From NCBI RefSeq assembly GCF_009389715.1, contig NC_052399.1:10294585-10358584 (forward strand): a stretch of 64,000 nucleotides of DNA, written 5' to 3'. Of this stretch, positions 1 to 11,898 are shown piece by piece; within the stretch, counting starts at the first letter, position 1; each line of letters starts with the position of its first letter. Below the pieces are notes generated by a model, which was given only the letters and a program-made list of their open reading frames with translations, was not told where the DNA came from and searched no databases. Position numbers and translations under genes: made by a program. Source of the DNA: Phoenix dactylifera (taxonomy: Eukaryota > Streptophyta > Magnoliopsida > Arecales > Arecaceae).

Positions 1-219
1 TGTGACGTTAAACGGCTGGCCAGGTCCATCCCCCCTTGGGGTGGACCCAAACAAAAAGCCAGGGCTGATCCAGGAAAAGTTTGCGCCTGGCGTCAAGGAA
101 AATTGGACCGACTTAAGAAACATCCAAGCAAAACAAATGAGTGGATTTAGCTCGCCATCGCTGACCAGCGCAACGATGGCAACATGGTGAGAGCAAACTC
201 TGTGGTGAGGTTCCCTCAA

Positions 220-1885
220 CTTTGACCCTTGAAGGTGGCCAAACCAAGGAGGACAAGCAACGACAAGAAACTAAGGCGGAGGCCAAGCCAAGCCCAACCT
301 CCCCAAATGCCCACTTGATGACTTTGGAGGTCAGCCATTTTTCATTATTGCCACGCCAAGCCGAACCTCATGTTACGCCTGACGAGGATAACTTGTTTCT
401 CTTAGCACTGGGCACAGCACGCGTTGGCCCTGCGCGCGCGGCCTCAGCCTTGCGCAATAGGCGACCGACCCACTCGGGCACCACTGGATACTGCGCGGCG
501 TGCGCAACCTTGGTCATTCAGGCCTTGGCTGGCGCGCACGTGCGCAAGGAGCAGGCGCGCGGCCAGACTGCACGGACACACAAGGAGTAGGCGCGAGGCC
601 GGCAGAATGCGTGTGCGCGAAGAGGGAGCATTGCCAGCAGCCCCGCGCGCGTGTGGCCTGCGCGCCTCAGGCCCGGGCGCCTTAGGCCTGGGCTAGCACA
701 CGTGCACGCAGGACACGGGCGCTGGCAAGCGGCCCCGCGCGCACGACCCATGTCCGCACGCGGGGCGCGGCTATCCTTGCGCGCCCAAGTCAGGTCCCGC
801 GGACGCAAGGGCGCCCAAGACCATCAGCACAGTGGCCAGACCAAGCCAACCAACCAAGAACCGCAGGAGATAGCAGGCGGCCCCTGGCCTGCCCATGCCC
901 ACGCGCGGACCACTAGATTGCATGTGCCAAGGGCCAGGCCAGAACGCCATGCCACAGCCAACTGCAGAACCATGGCCAAACCGCAGGGCCACAACCAACT
1001 GCATGCTGCAGCCAACCGCAGGGCCACAACCAACTGCAGCGCCATGCCATAGCCAAACCGAAAGCAGCCAACTGCAGGCCACAGCCAAACCGCATGGCCA
1101 CAGCAACTGCAGCGCCAGCCAACTGCCAAGGCCACAGCCAACAGCAGCGCCACAACCAGCCAACCTCACGGAACCACCCAAAGGGCCTGCTGCAGCACCA
1201 CAACCAGCAAACCGTAAGGAACAACTGGTCAAACCACTCAGCAACTGGACAACAACCATACCATCTCATCAGCCAACACCAATGCAAGGTTTGCAGCAGT
1301 TGCCATCAAGTTATCCAGCCATGAAGGAGTTAGAACTGCAGAAACACATGGCACCCTTTCATGAATTGTAAAGGCCTATATAAAGGCCTAAGGGAGGAGT
1401 GTTGGGGGACTTTTGGAATATTTTTTAGCCACCATAGAGTGTGTTTGGCTGCAAGGCTTGGGTAGGCATAGTGCCTGATTTCAGTCCTTAGGCACTTGGG
1501 CTAAGGTAGGGTAAATCAACCCTCCTTAAATTAGGCTAAGGTTGGGACATCAATCCCTCCTTAGAGTCATTGTATTTTCTTTCTTCAATTGGAATCAAAG
1601 CAGCCACTTGTTGCCTTAAGTATCTATTTGAGTAGTCCACAATTGGCCTTATTTGCCAAAGGTTCCGAAAAGAAAATCATCCTCCATTCTTAGCCAAGTC
1701 AAGCTTAGAGTTAGAAGGAATCAAAAGTGCCAAATTTCCACATTAGCCCGGCGTTATCTATCATCGGTCAAGGCGGCACAACATCCCAAGGCCAACACCA
1801 AGGAGCAAAAGGGACGTTATTGGTGTGGGAGGCGACTGACCAACGCGACGACCCCACTACTGTGATGTTGGCCCCCCTTCATGAT
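220..1885 (+). mobile_element. LTR-retrotransposon remnant inserted in copy A
   Basis: This stretch is absent from copy B, where flanks matching about 215 and 1886 lie only some 30 bases apart. It ends with a purine-rich tract (about 1388-1399) followed at 1400 by a segment beginning TGTTGGGGGAC, the usual arrangement of polypurine tract and 3' LTR. The putative LTR is about 480 bp. The rest is GC-rich low-complexity DNA without recognisable gag or pol. Exact termini and TSD could not be fixed. Open frames inside it are compositional and are not called as genes. Confidence 0.5.
840..1250 (+). repeat. Degenerate short tandem repeat rich in CCACAACCAACTGCAG
   Basis: Variants of CCACAACCAACTGCAG and CCACAGCCAA recur about every 25-35 bases, with frequent indels. 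The block lies just upstream of the polypurine tract and LTR, where plant LTR elements often carry hypervariable minisatellites. The 400-830 part before it is an unusually GC-rich run full of GCGCGC steps. No coding role is supported. Confidence 0.5.
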
Positions 1886-2599
1886 GAACGTGTTGCCCCA
1901 ATTCCTAGATACTGACATGAACTGTCTTCATGGATCTACGAGGCCAAGATTGGAAACCTCCCAAATTGACTCACCTTCAAGAATTTCTTTGGGTGCCTGA
2001 GTCACCACATGGAGGATGAGTTGTATCATATCACTCTGATCATTTCTTGCCATAACAATTGCCCTTACTAAGATTATAACGGTTGTATTGACAACAAAAG
2101 ATATAGGATTATTAGGCTTAATAGAAACAACTAAAGCACAAAAAAAAAAAACCAGGAATGGAGACTAGACATAAAAAGTTAAATATAAAATAGCAAATAA
2201 ACAAATGATTGGAAATTAAATTAAACCCTTTCAGCTGTCTGATTGATGAAGGAAATGAAAAATCCAACAATTAGTATTAGAATGCCGCTAATAGCTTATT
2301 AGGGTTTTCGAAAAAAAATGAAAGGATGTCCGGAAGATCACCCAAATTCATTAAAAGAAAGAAAAAGTACAACAAAAAAAGAAAATAAAAAAAATAAATA
2401 CTGGAGAACTAACAAGCCCAGCTAGTCCGTGCAATATTGAGTAGCCCCAGCCCGACAAATCCCATCGCCCCAACAACCCTAGCTAGCCTAAATAAGTACC
2501 AGCCCAACTATCTTATCTAATTTAAATTCAAAAGTCCTAGTGACATCCAGCTAGTCTCCATCGAGATGACCCTCTATAGAAGGACTTTGATCATAGCCA

Positions 2600-3950
2600 T
2601 ATCCTTCGAGGAAAAGTAAAGCAGGATAAATCTACCTTTGCACTATTGACCATTGGATCATCCATTACTCACTTTGAGATCTATGATGGTAGACGAATGA
2701 AGGACTTCGTAGCACTTTTAGAGGCGTGCATGAACCAATGGTGGATGGCCGCCAAGGAAGGCGGATCCTTCCGTCGCGCAAGGATACAATCGTGATCCTT
2801 CCGTCAGATATAACCATGACAAGTGGCTCCTCCACCATACCACCATATAATTCCATGTCCACCTCTTCGACCTTGTCGTCGAGCTTTATAATTCAAAACA
2901 AGTATATTGAGCCTGATAAGGAACTGGAACTAGACCATTTAGCCAGCCTAGATCCAAGAGTAGCCCAGACAAAAGAAGAAGTAGAAGTTCGAAGAGAAGA
3001 CGAAAGCAGACTCTATCTCCTCCTCAAACTCCGACAATGAGAAGTTCTTCGGCCTCCGCTTCAACCTTATTTAGAGCCTCTCCACCTCTCTCCCTTCCAC
3101 CATTAGAGAACCCAAGCCCCAATCGAAGCACGTTGTCAAATTCCTTCGATCTTCCTCTATGAACACAGCCGCCACCAATGCTTAGACCGGAACTAATTGC
3201 CATCAGGATTCCTTGGTTCCTTGGTTTAAGAGATTGAAACCCCTTTTTCTGGGTGGGTTTTGCATCACTGATGACTTGTTGCCACTGGCCGCCGATCACC
3301 AGTTAGCCAGCCGTGAATCTCCTAACCTCCAGTACCCCACCAGCAGCCACACTCTCTTTCTCTTCATTAGTTAGATAAAGAAAAAAGTTTATTCTCTCCT
3401 TCTCTCTCCTTTCTCTCTCTTGTTTCTCTCTCTTTATCTGGACTTTATCTGTCTACTTTTTCTCTAGGATTGTTGGATTCGATAAGGACTCCTCACGGTG
3501 ACTTTGAATCTACCTTGGTGAAGAATTTTGATCCATGGTCGTCGACCGGTGTTACAACCTCCACCTTGGCCTTTGTCGTACATTGTTGCATTTGGTCACC
3601 CCCAATTTTTATTGAATCATCTGCACTCTAGTTCAACCATGATTAGATGATATTCGTTTTGATCAGACCAACCAGAGTATCTGGCACTCTTGCTTGATCA
3701 GCCCAAGCTAGTTAGCTAGTTTATATTCTGATGTCAATGGACAGTTAAAATTTTGTATTTGAATATTTGAATTATTTGATCATGATGGAGTTAGTAGGTG
3801 GATCCTTTTAGCTATAATCTGTTAATTTTAATTTATGGAGTTCATTAGAAAATTGTTCATCTAGGCCTTGTATGAACTTTAGGGCACCGCTATAGGGTTC
3901 ACGCGGCCATGTCATGTGGTCAATCTAGATGACAAGTTCTGGGCGTGACA
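2600..3950 (+). repeat. Leader and 5' LTR of gypsy copy A
   Basis: The LTR end is read at 3950 (...GGGCGTGACA), followed after four bases by a primer-binding-like site. A CT-rich tract (3390-3480) and the following block resemble the 3' LTR at about 10920-11040, though heavily diverged. The LTR start is not visible. A block at 2600-2800, conserved in copy B at 38700-38870, could encode a short peptide but is not recognised. Confidence 0.45.
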
Positions 3951-3954
3951 AAAG

Positions 3955-3966
3955 TGGCATTGGAGC
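3955..3966 (+). promoter_or_regulatory. Degenerate primer-binding site (initiator tRNA-Met type)
   Basis: TGGCATTGGAGC lies four bases after the LTR end. It differs by two bases from TGGTATCAGAGC, the standard plant LTR-retrotransposon site complementary to the 3' end of initiator tRNA-Met. The matching site in copy B (40055-40066, TGGCATCGAAGC) also has two changes. Confidence 0.6.
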
Positions 3967-5037
3967 TTAAGATTTAGGAATTCTAGAGTTTAGGTTCAAA
4001 GTGGGTGTGAATGGGAAAATCTTTAAATTGTGCATAAAAAATAAAAAAATAAAAACACAAGTTATGACTTGTTAAATACACTCCGGATATTGAAGCAATC
4101 TTAACATGATGAAAATAACTCGTGTAGGTTGACATGGGGTGAGGGAGTGGACATGGGCATAATAGAAAGCTGACCTAATTTGCTGATGGCTTCATTGCTT
4201 GAGCATCCTCTGAACAACAAGAAGGTGCTCCACCCTTGCCGACCAGGGGTACGCATTAGTAGGAACACTCCAACGACCCCACTAGAAGTATTTCAGAGAC
4301 AGAAACTCCAGAGATGGGAACCTCGTGTGAACCTTAAATTCAGCCTGGGAAAACACTCTATGCTTCTCAGCTGATGCAAGCAATGATGCAGCAACAAACT
4401 GCTTTCAAATTAGATATGGTAAGAATGATGGAGATGCAGCAACAGCCGCAGCAGAGTTTCATGGAGTAGCAGCAACCATTTATGCAGCAGCAATAATAAT
4501 TTATGCAACAGCAGTTGCTGTAGCAACAATTGGTGCACCAGCAGCAGTTGCAGCATTAGGAGTAGGTGTTTCCTTAGTAGCAGTAGGGGGTTAGAGTTCA
4601 GCAAGAGCATCATTTTAGTTTGACAGAATTTAAGAAATTTGCACCATCAGCTTTTAAAGGCACTTCTGTCCCTTTTGAGGCTAAGACCTAGCTGAATGAG
4701 ATGAAAAAAATATTTTAATGCCATGAGATCACTACAAAAGAAAGGATATCTCCCGACGGTTTTTTTGGTCTCTACCGATGCTTTTAAGCGTCGGCGAATT
4801 TTCAGCCCACGCATCCCAAAGCGTGGGTCAGACGTCGGGCAGGTGGGCGTGGGTCCGGTTTTTGCCGACGCTAAGGGAAAGCGTCGGTAAAAACAGGGAT
4901 TTTCCTACGCTAATAAAAGCGTCGGCAAAAACGACATCTGCCGACGCTTTAAAGTGTCAGGAAAGCCCAAACCAGTTTTGGGTTTTCGCCGACGCTTTAA
5001 AGCGTCGTTATAAATATTTTTTTTAAAAAAAAATATT

Positions 5038-5430
5038 TTAAAAAATATTTTGAATCAGAGCCTCGATTCCTCCCAATTTCCTCTCCGCCTCCTTCATCGC
5101 ATCCCTCAGATCCCACAGATGCCCCATGCTCGCGCTCAGATCCATCTGCACCACGTCGACCCCCTCGACGCCGGTGATTGCCTCGATCTCCGCCAGCCCC
5201 GCCGCCGTCTCCACCTGGCACATCACCAGCAGCTCCTCGTCAACCCGCGCCAGGTAGCCATCGTCGATGCCGTAGGCGGAGGCGCGCACCACTGTGTCGG
5301 CGGACCCGCGGACGCCGCGCGGCGGGAAACAGCAGAACGGCGAGCTCGGTGGCGCCGGGGGACTCGATCATGGGGAACATGAGGCCCTAGGGGCCGGATG
5401 GCCGGATGGTGGAACTGAAGTTGAAGCACC
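5038..5430 (-). pseudogene. Captured HpcH/HpaI aldolase fragment (C-terminal half)
   Basis: Read leftwards, the segment starts with a frame containing GLMFPMIESP (near 5390-5350), shifts frame, and continues as an 84-codon stretch (5292-5038) starting VRASAYGIDDGYLARV with MCQVETAAGLAEIEAI and DVVQMDLSASMGHLWD. These are conserved in plant proteins of the HpcH/HpaI (2,4-dihydroxyhept-2-enedioate) aldolase family, a class II aldolase fold. The region between the two blocks is shortened and out of frame. No introns or start codon are seen. It is a transduplicated fragment, not an enzyme gene, and complements the N-terminal fragment in CACTA-2. Confidence 0.85.
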
Positions 5431-5540
5431 TCAGCTTGGAAGATTGCAAGATCTCATCCTCGCTACGAGAAGTCAGAGCAACCTTTCGCAAGATCACCGC
5501 CCAAATCTATAGCCCAAGAAAATCGAAAGACCCAAACAAC

Positions 5541-6134
5541 TCAAGCACGCAGGCAAAATAAATGATCATGAAACTTTCTAATTAAACTAGCTGGCTGATA
5601 GCAAGCAACAAATCTTTTTAAATTGAAGTATAACTCTCTAAACAGATCAAAGCGCAACAATCTCAACTTAAAGACCCCCCAAAAATGGATAAAGTCATCC
5701 AAAAAACCATAGCCAAGCATCAAGAGGCCTCGAAAACCAAAAAGCCTCACCAGTTCATCATCATGCCTGAAGCTGAAGCGCTGTGGCAGGGGCTCTCCGC
5801 CTTGATCCTCGCGCTCCAGCAGTTCTCCATCAACAAGAACCCGAACAAAGATGCGCAACCAAACGAGAGGAGTCCGCCGCCAGATCCGCAACCAATACCA
5901 CCGGATCCGGCCACCAGACCCTCCGCACCTCCCCTCCCTGCTTCCGCTGCCGGATCCGGCGACCGAGCCGGGGCGGAGCTGGCTTTCTCGTGGCTGGAGC
6001 GGGAGGGCGGCGAGGGGGAGGGGTTTTGAGCGGCCCGTGGAGGGGAGAAGAGGCGATGGAGAGTAGTTTTTCAAGGGGTGGGTGGAGAGGGGGGAGAGGG
6101 GGGAGAAGGTCATGGCAAGGAAAAGGAGCCCCAT
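5541..6134 (-). other. Unidentified GC-rich segment inside CACTA-1
   Basis: A 197-codon open frame runs on the minus strand and a 114-codon frame on the plus strand over the same DNA. Neither shows a family I recognise. Composition differs from the AT-rich element ends, suggesting another piece of captured host DNA such as a UTR or first exon. It lies between the right subterminal repeats and the aldolase fragment. No function is assigned. Confidence 0.3.
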
Positions 6135-7329
6135 GGGGGTCCGATCCCGAAATATTTTACAACGGGGTCTGACAAGGGAATGACGACGCTTTTTAGCGTC
6201 GTCTTAGGCCTGCGATCCCGAAATATTTTACGACAGCGTGAGGATGGCTTCTGAAAAGGGATTGACGACGCTTTTTAGCGTCGTCTTAGGCCTGCGATTA
6301 CACCGACATGAATTAGCGTCGTTTTTTGCCGACGCTTTTTACAAGCGTCGCCACATTTAGATGATAGACCGAAAATTGCCGACGCTTGTAAAAAGCGTCG
6401 GCAAAAAAGCGTCGGTAAAACCGACTTTTCCTGTAGTGGATGCATTCCCTGAGGAGGACAAGGTCACATTTGCTACATTTATGCTGCTAGGAGAAGCAGA
6501 TACTTGGTGCAATGTGCAAAGAGGAAAGATGGGGCAAAATGTTGCACCTTTAACTTGGAAAGGATTTAAGAAAATTTTTCGTGACAAGTATATTCTTTAG
6601 AGATGAGATGATAGAAGTTTCGAGAATTTACCCAATTAAAGTAGGAGAACATGATGGTCGCTTTATCTGCTGCAAAGTTTGAAGAGCTAGCTAAGTATGC
6701 TTCAGAACATGTGGAACATTAAGGTGAATAAGCTGAGAAGTTTGAAAGAGGACTTAAAGCCCGAATCAGAAAACAAGTATCCACTTTTGAGTTGTCTACT
6801 TACAAGAATGTGGTTAATAAAGCTTTAGTGGTTAAAAGGGGCATGAATGATACTCAAGAAGAGAGGAAAAGAATTATGAAAAAGAGGAATAGATAAAATG
6901 GTTCTCCAAATCAACATGACAAGAATACTGAATCAAGGCCCAAGAAACAAACTACTACGAGTGATAAACTCAATGCAAGGATGTTGTAAAATGCTATAGA
7001 TATGGCTGAATGAGAATTGTTTTTTGTGTTCCACAAGGTAGTCATCTGCCCTAATAGTAGCAAGCGACAGACGACATGTATCTCAACTTGTTCAAGAAGC
7101 TCCACCAAATCGAGCATCTCAGGATGGACAACAACAATGAGGAGGGCAACGAAAGCCTAGAACTCAAGGGCGAGTCTACTCCCTTACGGAAAAGGATGCC
7201 AGTGCTTCTAACTCTATGGTCACAAGCATTTGGATCTGACCCTTAAGTTATTATTTTTGATATATGCCTAGTGATCGTAGGAGATTGGATTGCCTATCTA
7301 AGTTTGAGATAGATTTGCAGCTATGGGTT

Positions 7330-10300
7330 ATGATATGTGACAGGTACGACTAGAGTCTCATCCACCCATGCCTGTATTTTGTTTGATCATAGAGCTACTC
7401 ATTCTTTTGTATCATTTTGTTAGAGAAAATAATGCAATGATTCCTATGCCATTAGAGGTTGAACTTTGTGTCTCCATCCCAGTGGAGATGCTATTTTAGT
7501 TAGCTCTATCTGAAAAGATTATATCTTGAGTATTGGAGGTCGGAAAATGAAATAGGATGTTTCCTTTGCCAAAAATAATCTAAGCCATACAAGCTAGGCG
7601 ACTCCTTTGAAAAGGTGGTGAATGACACTTATTCATAGTAATGGGCACCCAGCGGAAAGTGCTCAAGCTAGAGGATATTTCTATTGGGAAGAAATTTTTT
7701 GATATCTTTCCAGAGGATTTGTCGGGACTATCTCTTGATAGAGAGATTGAGTTCTTCATTGCTTTGATCCCTAGCTCCAGACCAATTTCTAAGGCCCCAT
7801 ACCAGATGGCTCTAGTTGTGTTAAGGGTGCTAAAGTAATAATTGCAAGAGCTATTGGACAAATTTCATCAGGCCTAGTGTATCTCTCTGCATTGTTCATC
7901 AAAAAAGAAGATGACAATTTCCAGCTTTGTACAAATTACCGAAAAATAAATATAGTAATAGTAAAGAAAAATACCCTTTATCGAGGATTGATCAGTTGCA
8001 AGAGGCACAAATCCTTTCAAAAATTGATCTTCCCTACGGTCATCATTAGTTGAAAATAAGGGCTAAAGACGTACCGAAGATAGCTTTCAGAACTAGATAT
8101 GGACACTATAAGTTCTTGGTCATGCCATTCGGGTTGACAAATGCACCTGCAACCTTTATGGACATTATGAATTGGATGTTCAAGCCTTGCTTGGATCGGT
8201 TTGTGGTAGTATTTATCGATGACATTTGAATCTATTTAAAGAGCCTACAAGAGCATGAAGAACATTTGAGGACAATATTATAAACTCTTACAGAAAAGAT
8301 TTACGGTAAGTTGTAGAAATGTGAGTTCTGATCAAATAGTGTCATCTTTTTTGGACACGTGATCTCCAAAGATACTAACTCTATCGATCCAAAGAAAGCA
8401 AAGGCAGTAGTTGAGTAAAGTAGACCTGCTCATGTGTCCGAGGTGCACAACTTTTTGGGAATGGCAGGATCTTATCAGAGATTCGTTGAGGGATGCTCTT
8501 ATAATGCCATACCACTATCTCATCTAACTCAGAAGTAAGAAAAATTTGAATAAATGGAAGATTGTGAATAGAGTTTTTAAAAGTTAAAAAGATGATTGGT
8601 GACAACTCTGGTGTTGGCTATTCCATCTGGGATGGAAGGTTTCACCATCTATAGCGATGCATCTTGTAAGAGCCTTATTGTATTTTGTTGCAGAATGAGA
8701 ATTTAATAGCCTATGAGTTGAACTACCCTACTCATGATTTGGACTTAGCGGTTGTGATCTTTGCTTTAAAAATATGGAGGTATTGTTTATATGGTGAACA
8801 TTGCAAAATTTTTATGGATCATAAGAGTCTAAAGTATATCTTTACTCAAAAGTAGTTGAATTTGAGGCAAAGAAGATGGTTGGATCTATTAAAAGATTAT
8901 GATCTAATTATCAATTATCATTTCAGAGCTAATGCTTTGAGTAGAAAATTTTCGAATGAATTAGTGGCGCTAATCACTACACAAAGAAACATTTTGTTAT
9001 ATTTAGAGAGATACGAGATTGAGGAGTGATTCCATGATCCTTAAGTTCGATTTACTAATCTTACAATGCATCCCACCCAAATTGAGAGAATTAAGTCATT
9101 CCAAAAAGAGGATTCAAAATTGCAGAAGATAAGAGAAGTAGTAGAGTGTGGTGTCCAATCCAAACTTTATGTATATGAGGATGGCTCCTTAAGGTTCGGT
9201 GGCAGATTGTGTATTCCTAAACTTTCAAAATTAAAGAATGAAATTTTAGAGGAGGCTCATAATTCAGCTTATATGGTGCATCCAAGAGCCACTAAGATGT
9301 ACCGGGACCTAAGGAAATAATTTTGGTGGAGTGGTATGAAAAAGAATATTATTTAGTTAGTAGCTCAGTATTTAGTGTATCAGCTGGTAAAAGCAGAGCA
9401 TCAGAGACCTGCTGGACCATTGCAGTCTATTCTCATTCCTCAAAGAAAGTGGCAGCATATCACTATAGAATTTGTGACTAGCTTGCCAAAAACCTCATAG
9501 GATAATGATGCAGTGTGGGTGATTGTTGATCGGCTAACTAAGTCAGCACACTTCTTACTATTTAAATTTGGTTCCTCCTTAGAGAGATTAGTGGGTTTAT
9601 ATATAAGCAGATTGTAAGGTTGCAAGGAGTTCCAATTACCATTTTGTCATATAGAAAGAATAGATTTGTTTCAAAGTTTTGGAGAGGTTTTCATAAAGCC
9701 CTTGGAACCAAATTGAGCTTCGACCCAACTTTCCACCCCAAAACTGATAGGCAGTCAGAAAGGACCATCCAAATTTTAGAAGATATACTAAGAGCCTATG
9801 TTATGGATTTAATAGGTGCATTGGATAGTCACCTGTCACTAGTAGAGTTTGCCTACAATAATAGCTATCAAGCAAGTATACAAATGTCTCCTTTTGAGAT
9901 GTTATATGGCTGGAAGTGCCGATCTCTTATTTGCTCGAAAGATGTAGACGAGAGCCTGCATCATGGATTTAGAAGGTGCATAAGATAGTCACTTGTCACT
10001 AGTAGAGTTTGCGTGCAATAATAGTTATCAAGCAAGCATATAAATAGCTCCTTTTGAGACATTGCATGGCTAGAAGTGTGGATCTCCTATTTGTTGGGAT
10101 GATGTTGGCGAGAGAAAATTATTAGGCCTAGAGATAGTGCAATAGACTATAGTCAAGATTCAAGTGATCAAATAATGACTCTGTATAGCTCAGAGACGAC
10201 AAAAGAGTTATGCTGATAAGAGAAAGGAAGAGTTAAAATTTTAATTGGAGATCATATTTTTCTGAGAGTTCACCGACTAAAGGTGTGATGGGATATGGGG

Positions 10301-10680
10301 TTCGTAGCAAATTGAGCCCTAGGTATGTTGGTCCTTTTTGATATTTTGGACAATGTTGGAGAGGTGGCATATCGAATGGCTTTGCCACCGGCTTTATCTA
10401 GTATGCACAGCATATTTGATGTGTCAATGTTGAAGATATATATTCCATACCCTAGTCATATAGTTGCATAATGAGCCATTGATCTTCATGAGGGTTTGAT
10501 TTACAAGGAGTTTTCGATACGAATTGTGGACAGAAAGGATCAGGTATTACGGTATCAAATTTGTTTTATGAAAAGATAATGGAACAATCATTCGGAAAGA
10601 GAGGCTACTTGAGAGCTCAAAGAAAAGATAAAGGTTTAGCATCCACAACTTTTTGAAACTTGAGGTATGTTAATTTCAAA
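7330..10680 (+). pseudogene. Ty3/gypsy pol (PR-RT-RH-IN), copy A, broken
   Basis: Domains appear in standard Ty3/gypsy order with many stops and frameshifts: protease remnant with ATHSF (about 7385-7420); reverse transcriptase (about 7640-8600) including a decayed Y-x-D-D-like site near 8215; RNase H (about 8640-8960); integrase zinc-binding region (9066-9360); integrase core (about 9420-9960, with HPKTDRQSE and VEFAYNNSY); and a C-terminal tail ending near 10480 with a chromovirus-like VSMLKIY block. The longest open pieces are 84 and 122 codons. Protease-integrase order and the initiator-Met primer site fit a Del/Tekay-like chromovirus. Not functional. Confidence 0.85.
9803..10112 (+). repeat. 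Tandem duplication within integrase (about 155-bp unit)
   Basis: The stretch around 9803-9957 is followed at 9960-10112 by a diverged copy. Both contain GGATTTA-AGGTGCAT, TAGTCAC, TGTCACTAGTAGAGTTTGC and CTCCTTTTGAGA. The second copy repeats the conserved VEFAYNNS region, so it arose by local tandem duplication after or during decay of the element. Confidence 0.75.
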
Positions 10681-10691
10681 GGTGAAATTAT

Positions 10692-11040
10692 TTAAAGGAG
10701 GCAACAATGTGAGGGCTCGGTCCATTGACCAGCCTGCACATGATTTGGGCCACAAGCCTATCATGGGTAATGGCTCATGTGGCCTGTAGACGGAAGAGGG
10801 AGAAGAGGACTCCTATTTAGAGTCCAACTTCCTCCTTCAATCTTGCCGGAAGGAGGAGACTGAGGAGCCGATCCTTCCATGATTAATCCTTGAATTTCAT
10901 CTATAAAAGGGGCTCTTCCCTCTCTCTAGGATTTGTCTTTGGAATCCCTCAATTAGAGAGTGACTTTGAGTTTATTACTGCAAAGGATCTCGAGCATTTC
11001 GCTGTTGATCCAGCCAGAAGAACTCGTCGGAGGTAAGTCT
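10692..11040 (+). repeat. Polypurine tract and 3' LTR start of gypsy copy A
   Basis: A purine-rich tract (TAAAGGAGGCAACAA, about 10693-10707) is followed at 10708 by TGTGAGGGCTCGG, the expected LTR start. A TATA-like TATAAAAGG lies near 10901-10909. The block at 10920-11000 resembles the CT-rich and AGTGACTTTGA part of the 5' LTR. The LTR appears truncated near 11040. Confidence 0.55.
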
Positions 11041-11898
11041 TTGTTGACATCCCCTTGTTCCCAAACTATTACGCATGGGCTTATAGGACTAGGTCCAATG
11101 GACCAATCCAATACTCGCTCGCCACATTACACTCCTTCTATATAAACTATTCAAGATCAAAACATAGAAAGAATTCATTCTATAATCAGCTGCATACATG
11201 CCTCGGGATTTGGATTGGCCCACCAGATCTGGTACATCAAATAATTTCCCGACTACTTAGAATAACATGAATCTTTCATGTCATAAAAGCACCTCCTGCT
11301 CTTTGATTTCAAATGATTGGAAGCCTTCATGTAGGCTCTAAGAGATTTCGACATACTTTTTGCTTTGAGAACTTCTGATTGTTCATGCAAGAGTCCTAAC
11401 AGGTTGTCCACGATACATGGCAAATTCATGCTACTCAGTCTCCCACATATAATGTCTCTCAAAAGTTAAGCGCCCCTGGGGATTTTTCTTTTTTGTTGTT
11501 GTGATGGAAATGGTTGTTATGGACCATCCATCTTTTATTGATTGAGCCAAACGACAAAGAAGACTGAAAGGATTAATAAGAAGTATGGCTTCCTCGTAGA
11601 ATAAGACAACTGCTAAGAAAGGAACAAAAGAAGTTACAAAAGAGAGAATTCAGAGTGCCACCAGAGTTGTTCTTGCAACTAGGAAAAGACAATCGGCAAT
11701 ATTCAGAGAGCAAACTTGGCAAATTGAGGCAAAGCAGAGAATTGGGGAGGATGAATTACAGATACTTAGGTGCCACCCTAGTGAATGTCACAAAATTGCT
11801 GAGAATGAAAGAAACTTTGTAGCTACAAAAATCAAGACCTCAATGGCTACAAAATGGAGATGGGAATATTAGGTTCTATCCCCAATCAATTGTTTTTA
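11041..11898. other. Unassigned DNA between gypsy copy A and CACTA-2
   Basis: I see no convincing gene, RNA or complete element. It is AT-rich, includes open frames of at most 71 codons with no recognised motif, and has the texture of old retroelement sequence. The last few hundred bases flank the TTA target duplication of CACTA-2. Confidence 0.4.

Larger units (their letters stand above)
4730..6438 (+). mobile_element. CACTA transposon 1 (Pack-CACTA, 1.7 kb, TSD GAT)
   Basis: The left end reads CACTACAAAAG and the right end reads CTTTTCCTGTAGTG. Both sides carry the 3-bp target duplication GAT (4727-4729 and 6439-6441). The subterminal zones (about 4765-5020 and 6180-6425) are packed with CCGACGCTTT and AAAGCGTCGG in both orientations, the usual layout of transposase-binding repeats in En/Spm elements. 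Copy B gives the empty site (about 40816-40828). There is no transposase gene, so the element is non-autonomous. The interior holds an aldolase fragment and an unidentified GC-rich segment. Confidence 0.93.
4370..7200 (+). pseudogene. Ty3/gypsy gag, copy A, broken
   Basis: This encodes a decayed capsid-nucleocapsid polyprotein of a chromovirus-like (Del/Tekay-type) Ty3/gypsy element. A glutamine-rich stretch (4380-4590) with several stops is followed by the start of the capsid domain, then CACTA-1 (4730-6438), then a capsid block at 6440-6600 containing GEADTW and TWKGFKKIFRDKY. Frameshifts and stops follow to about 7200. The zinc knuckle is much clearer in copy B. It cannot make a protein. 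Confidence 0.75.
1..8190 (+). repeat. Copy A of a large duplicated segment
   Basis: Bases 1-215, about 1886-4729 and 6442-8190 match, in the same order and strand, 20641-20830, 20860-22020, 38702-42060 and 48780-49450. The shared DNA starts upstream of the gypsy LTR and runs into reverse transcriptase, so this looks like a duplicated genomic block rather than two independent insertions. Differences are frequent, so the duplication is old. Insertions differ between copies: A carries an LTR remnant and a CACTA; B carries an Athila-like element and a LINE. The left edge is cut by the window. Confidence 0.8.

Noticed and set aside
222..1371. Several 90-160-codon frames on both strands
   Set aside because: The low-complexity GC-rich repeat leaves many frames open at once. 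No motif was recognised.
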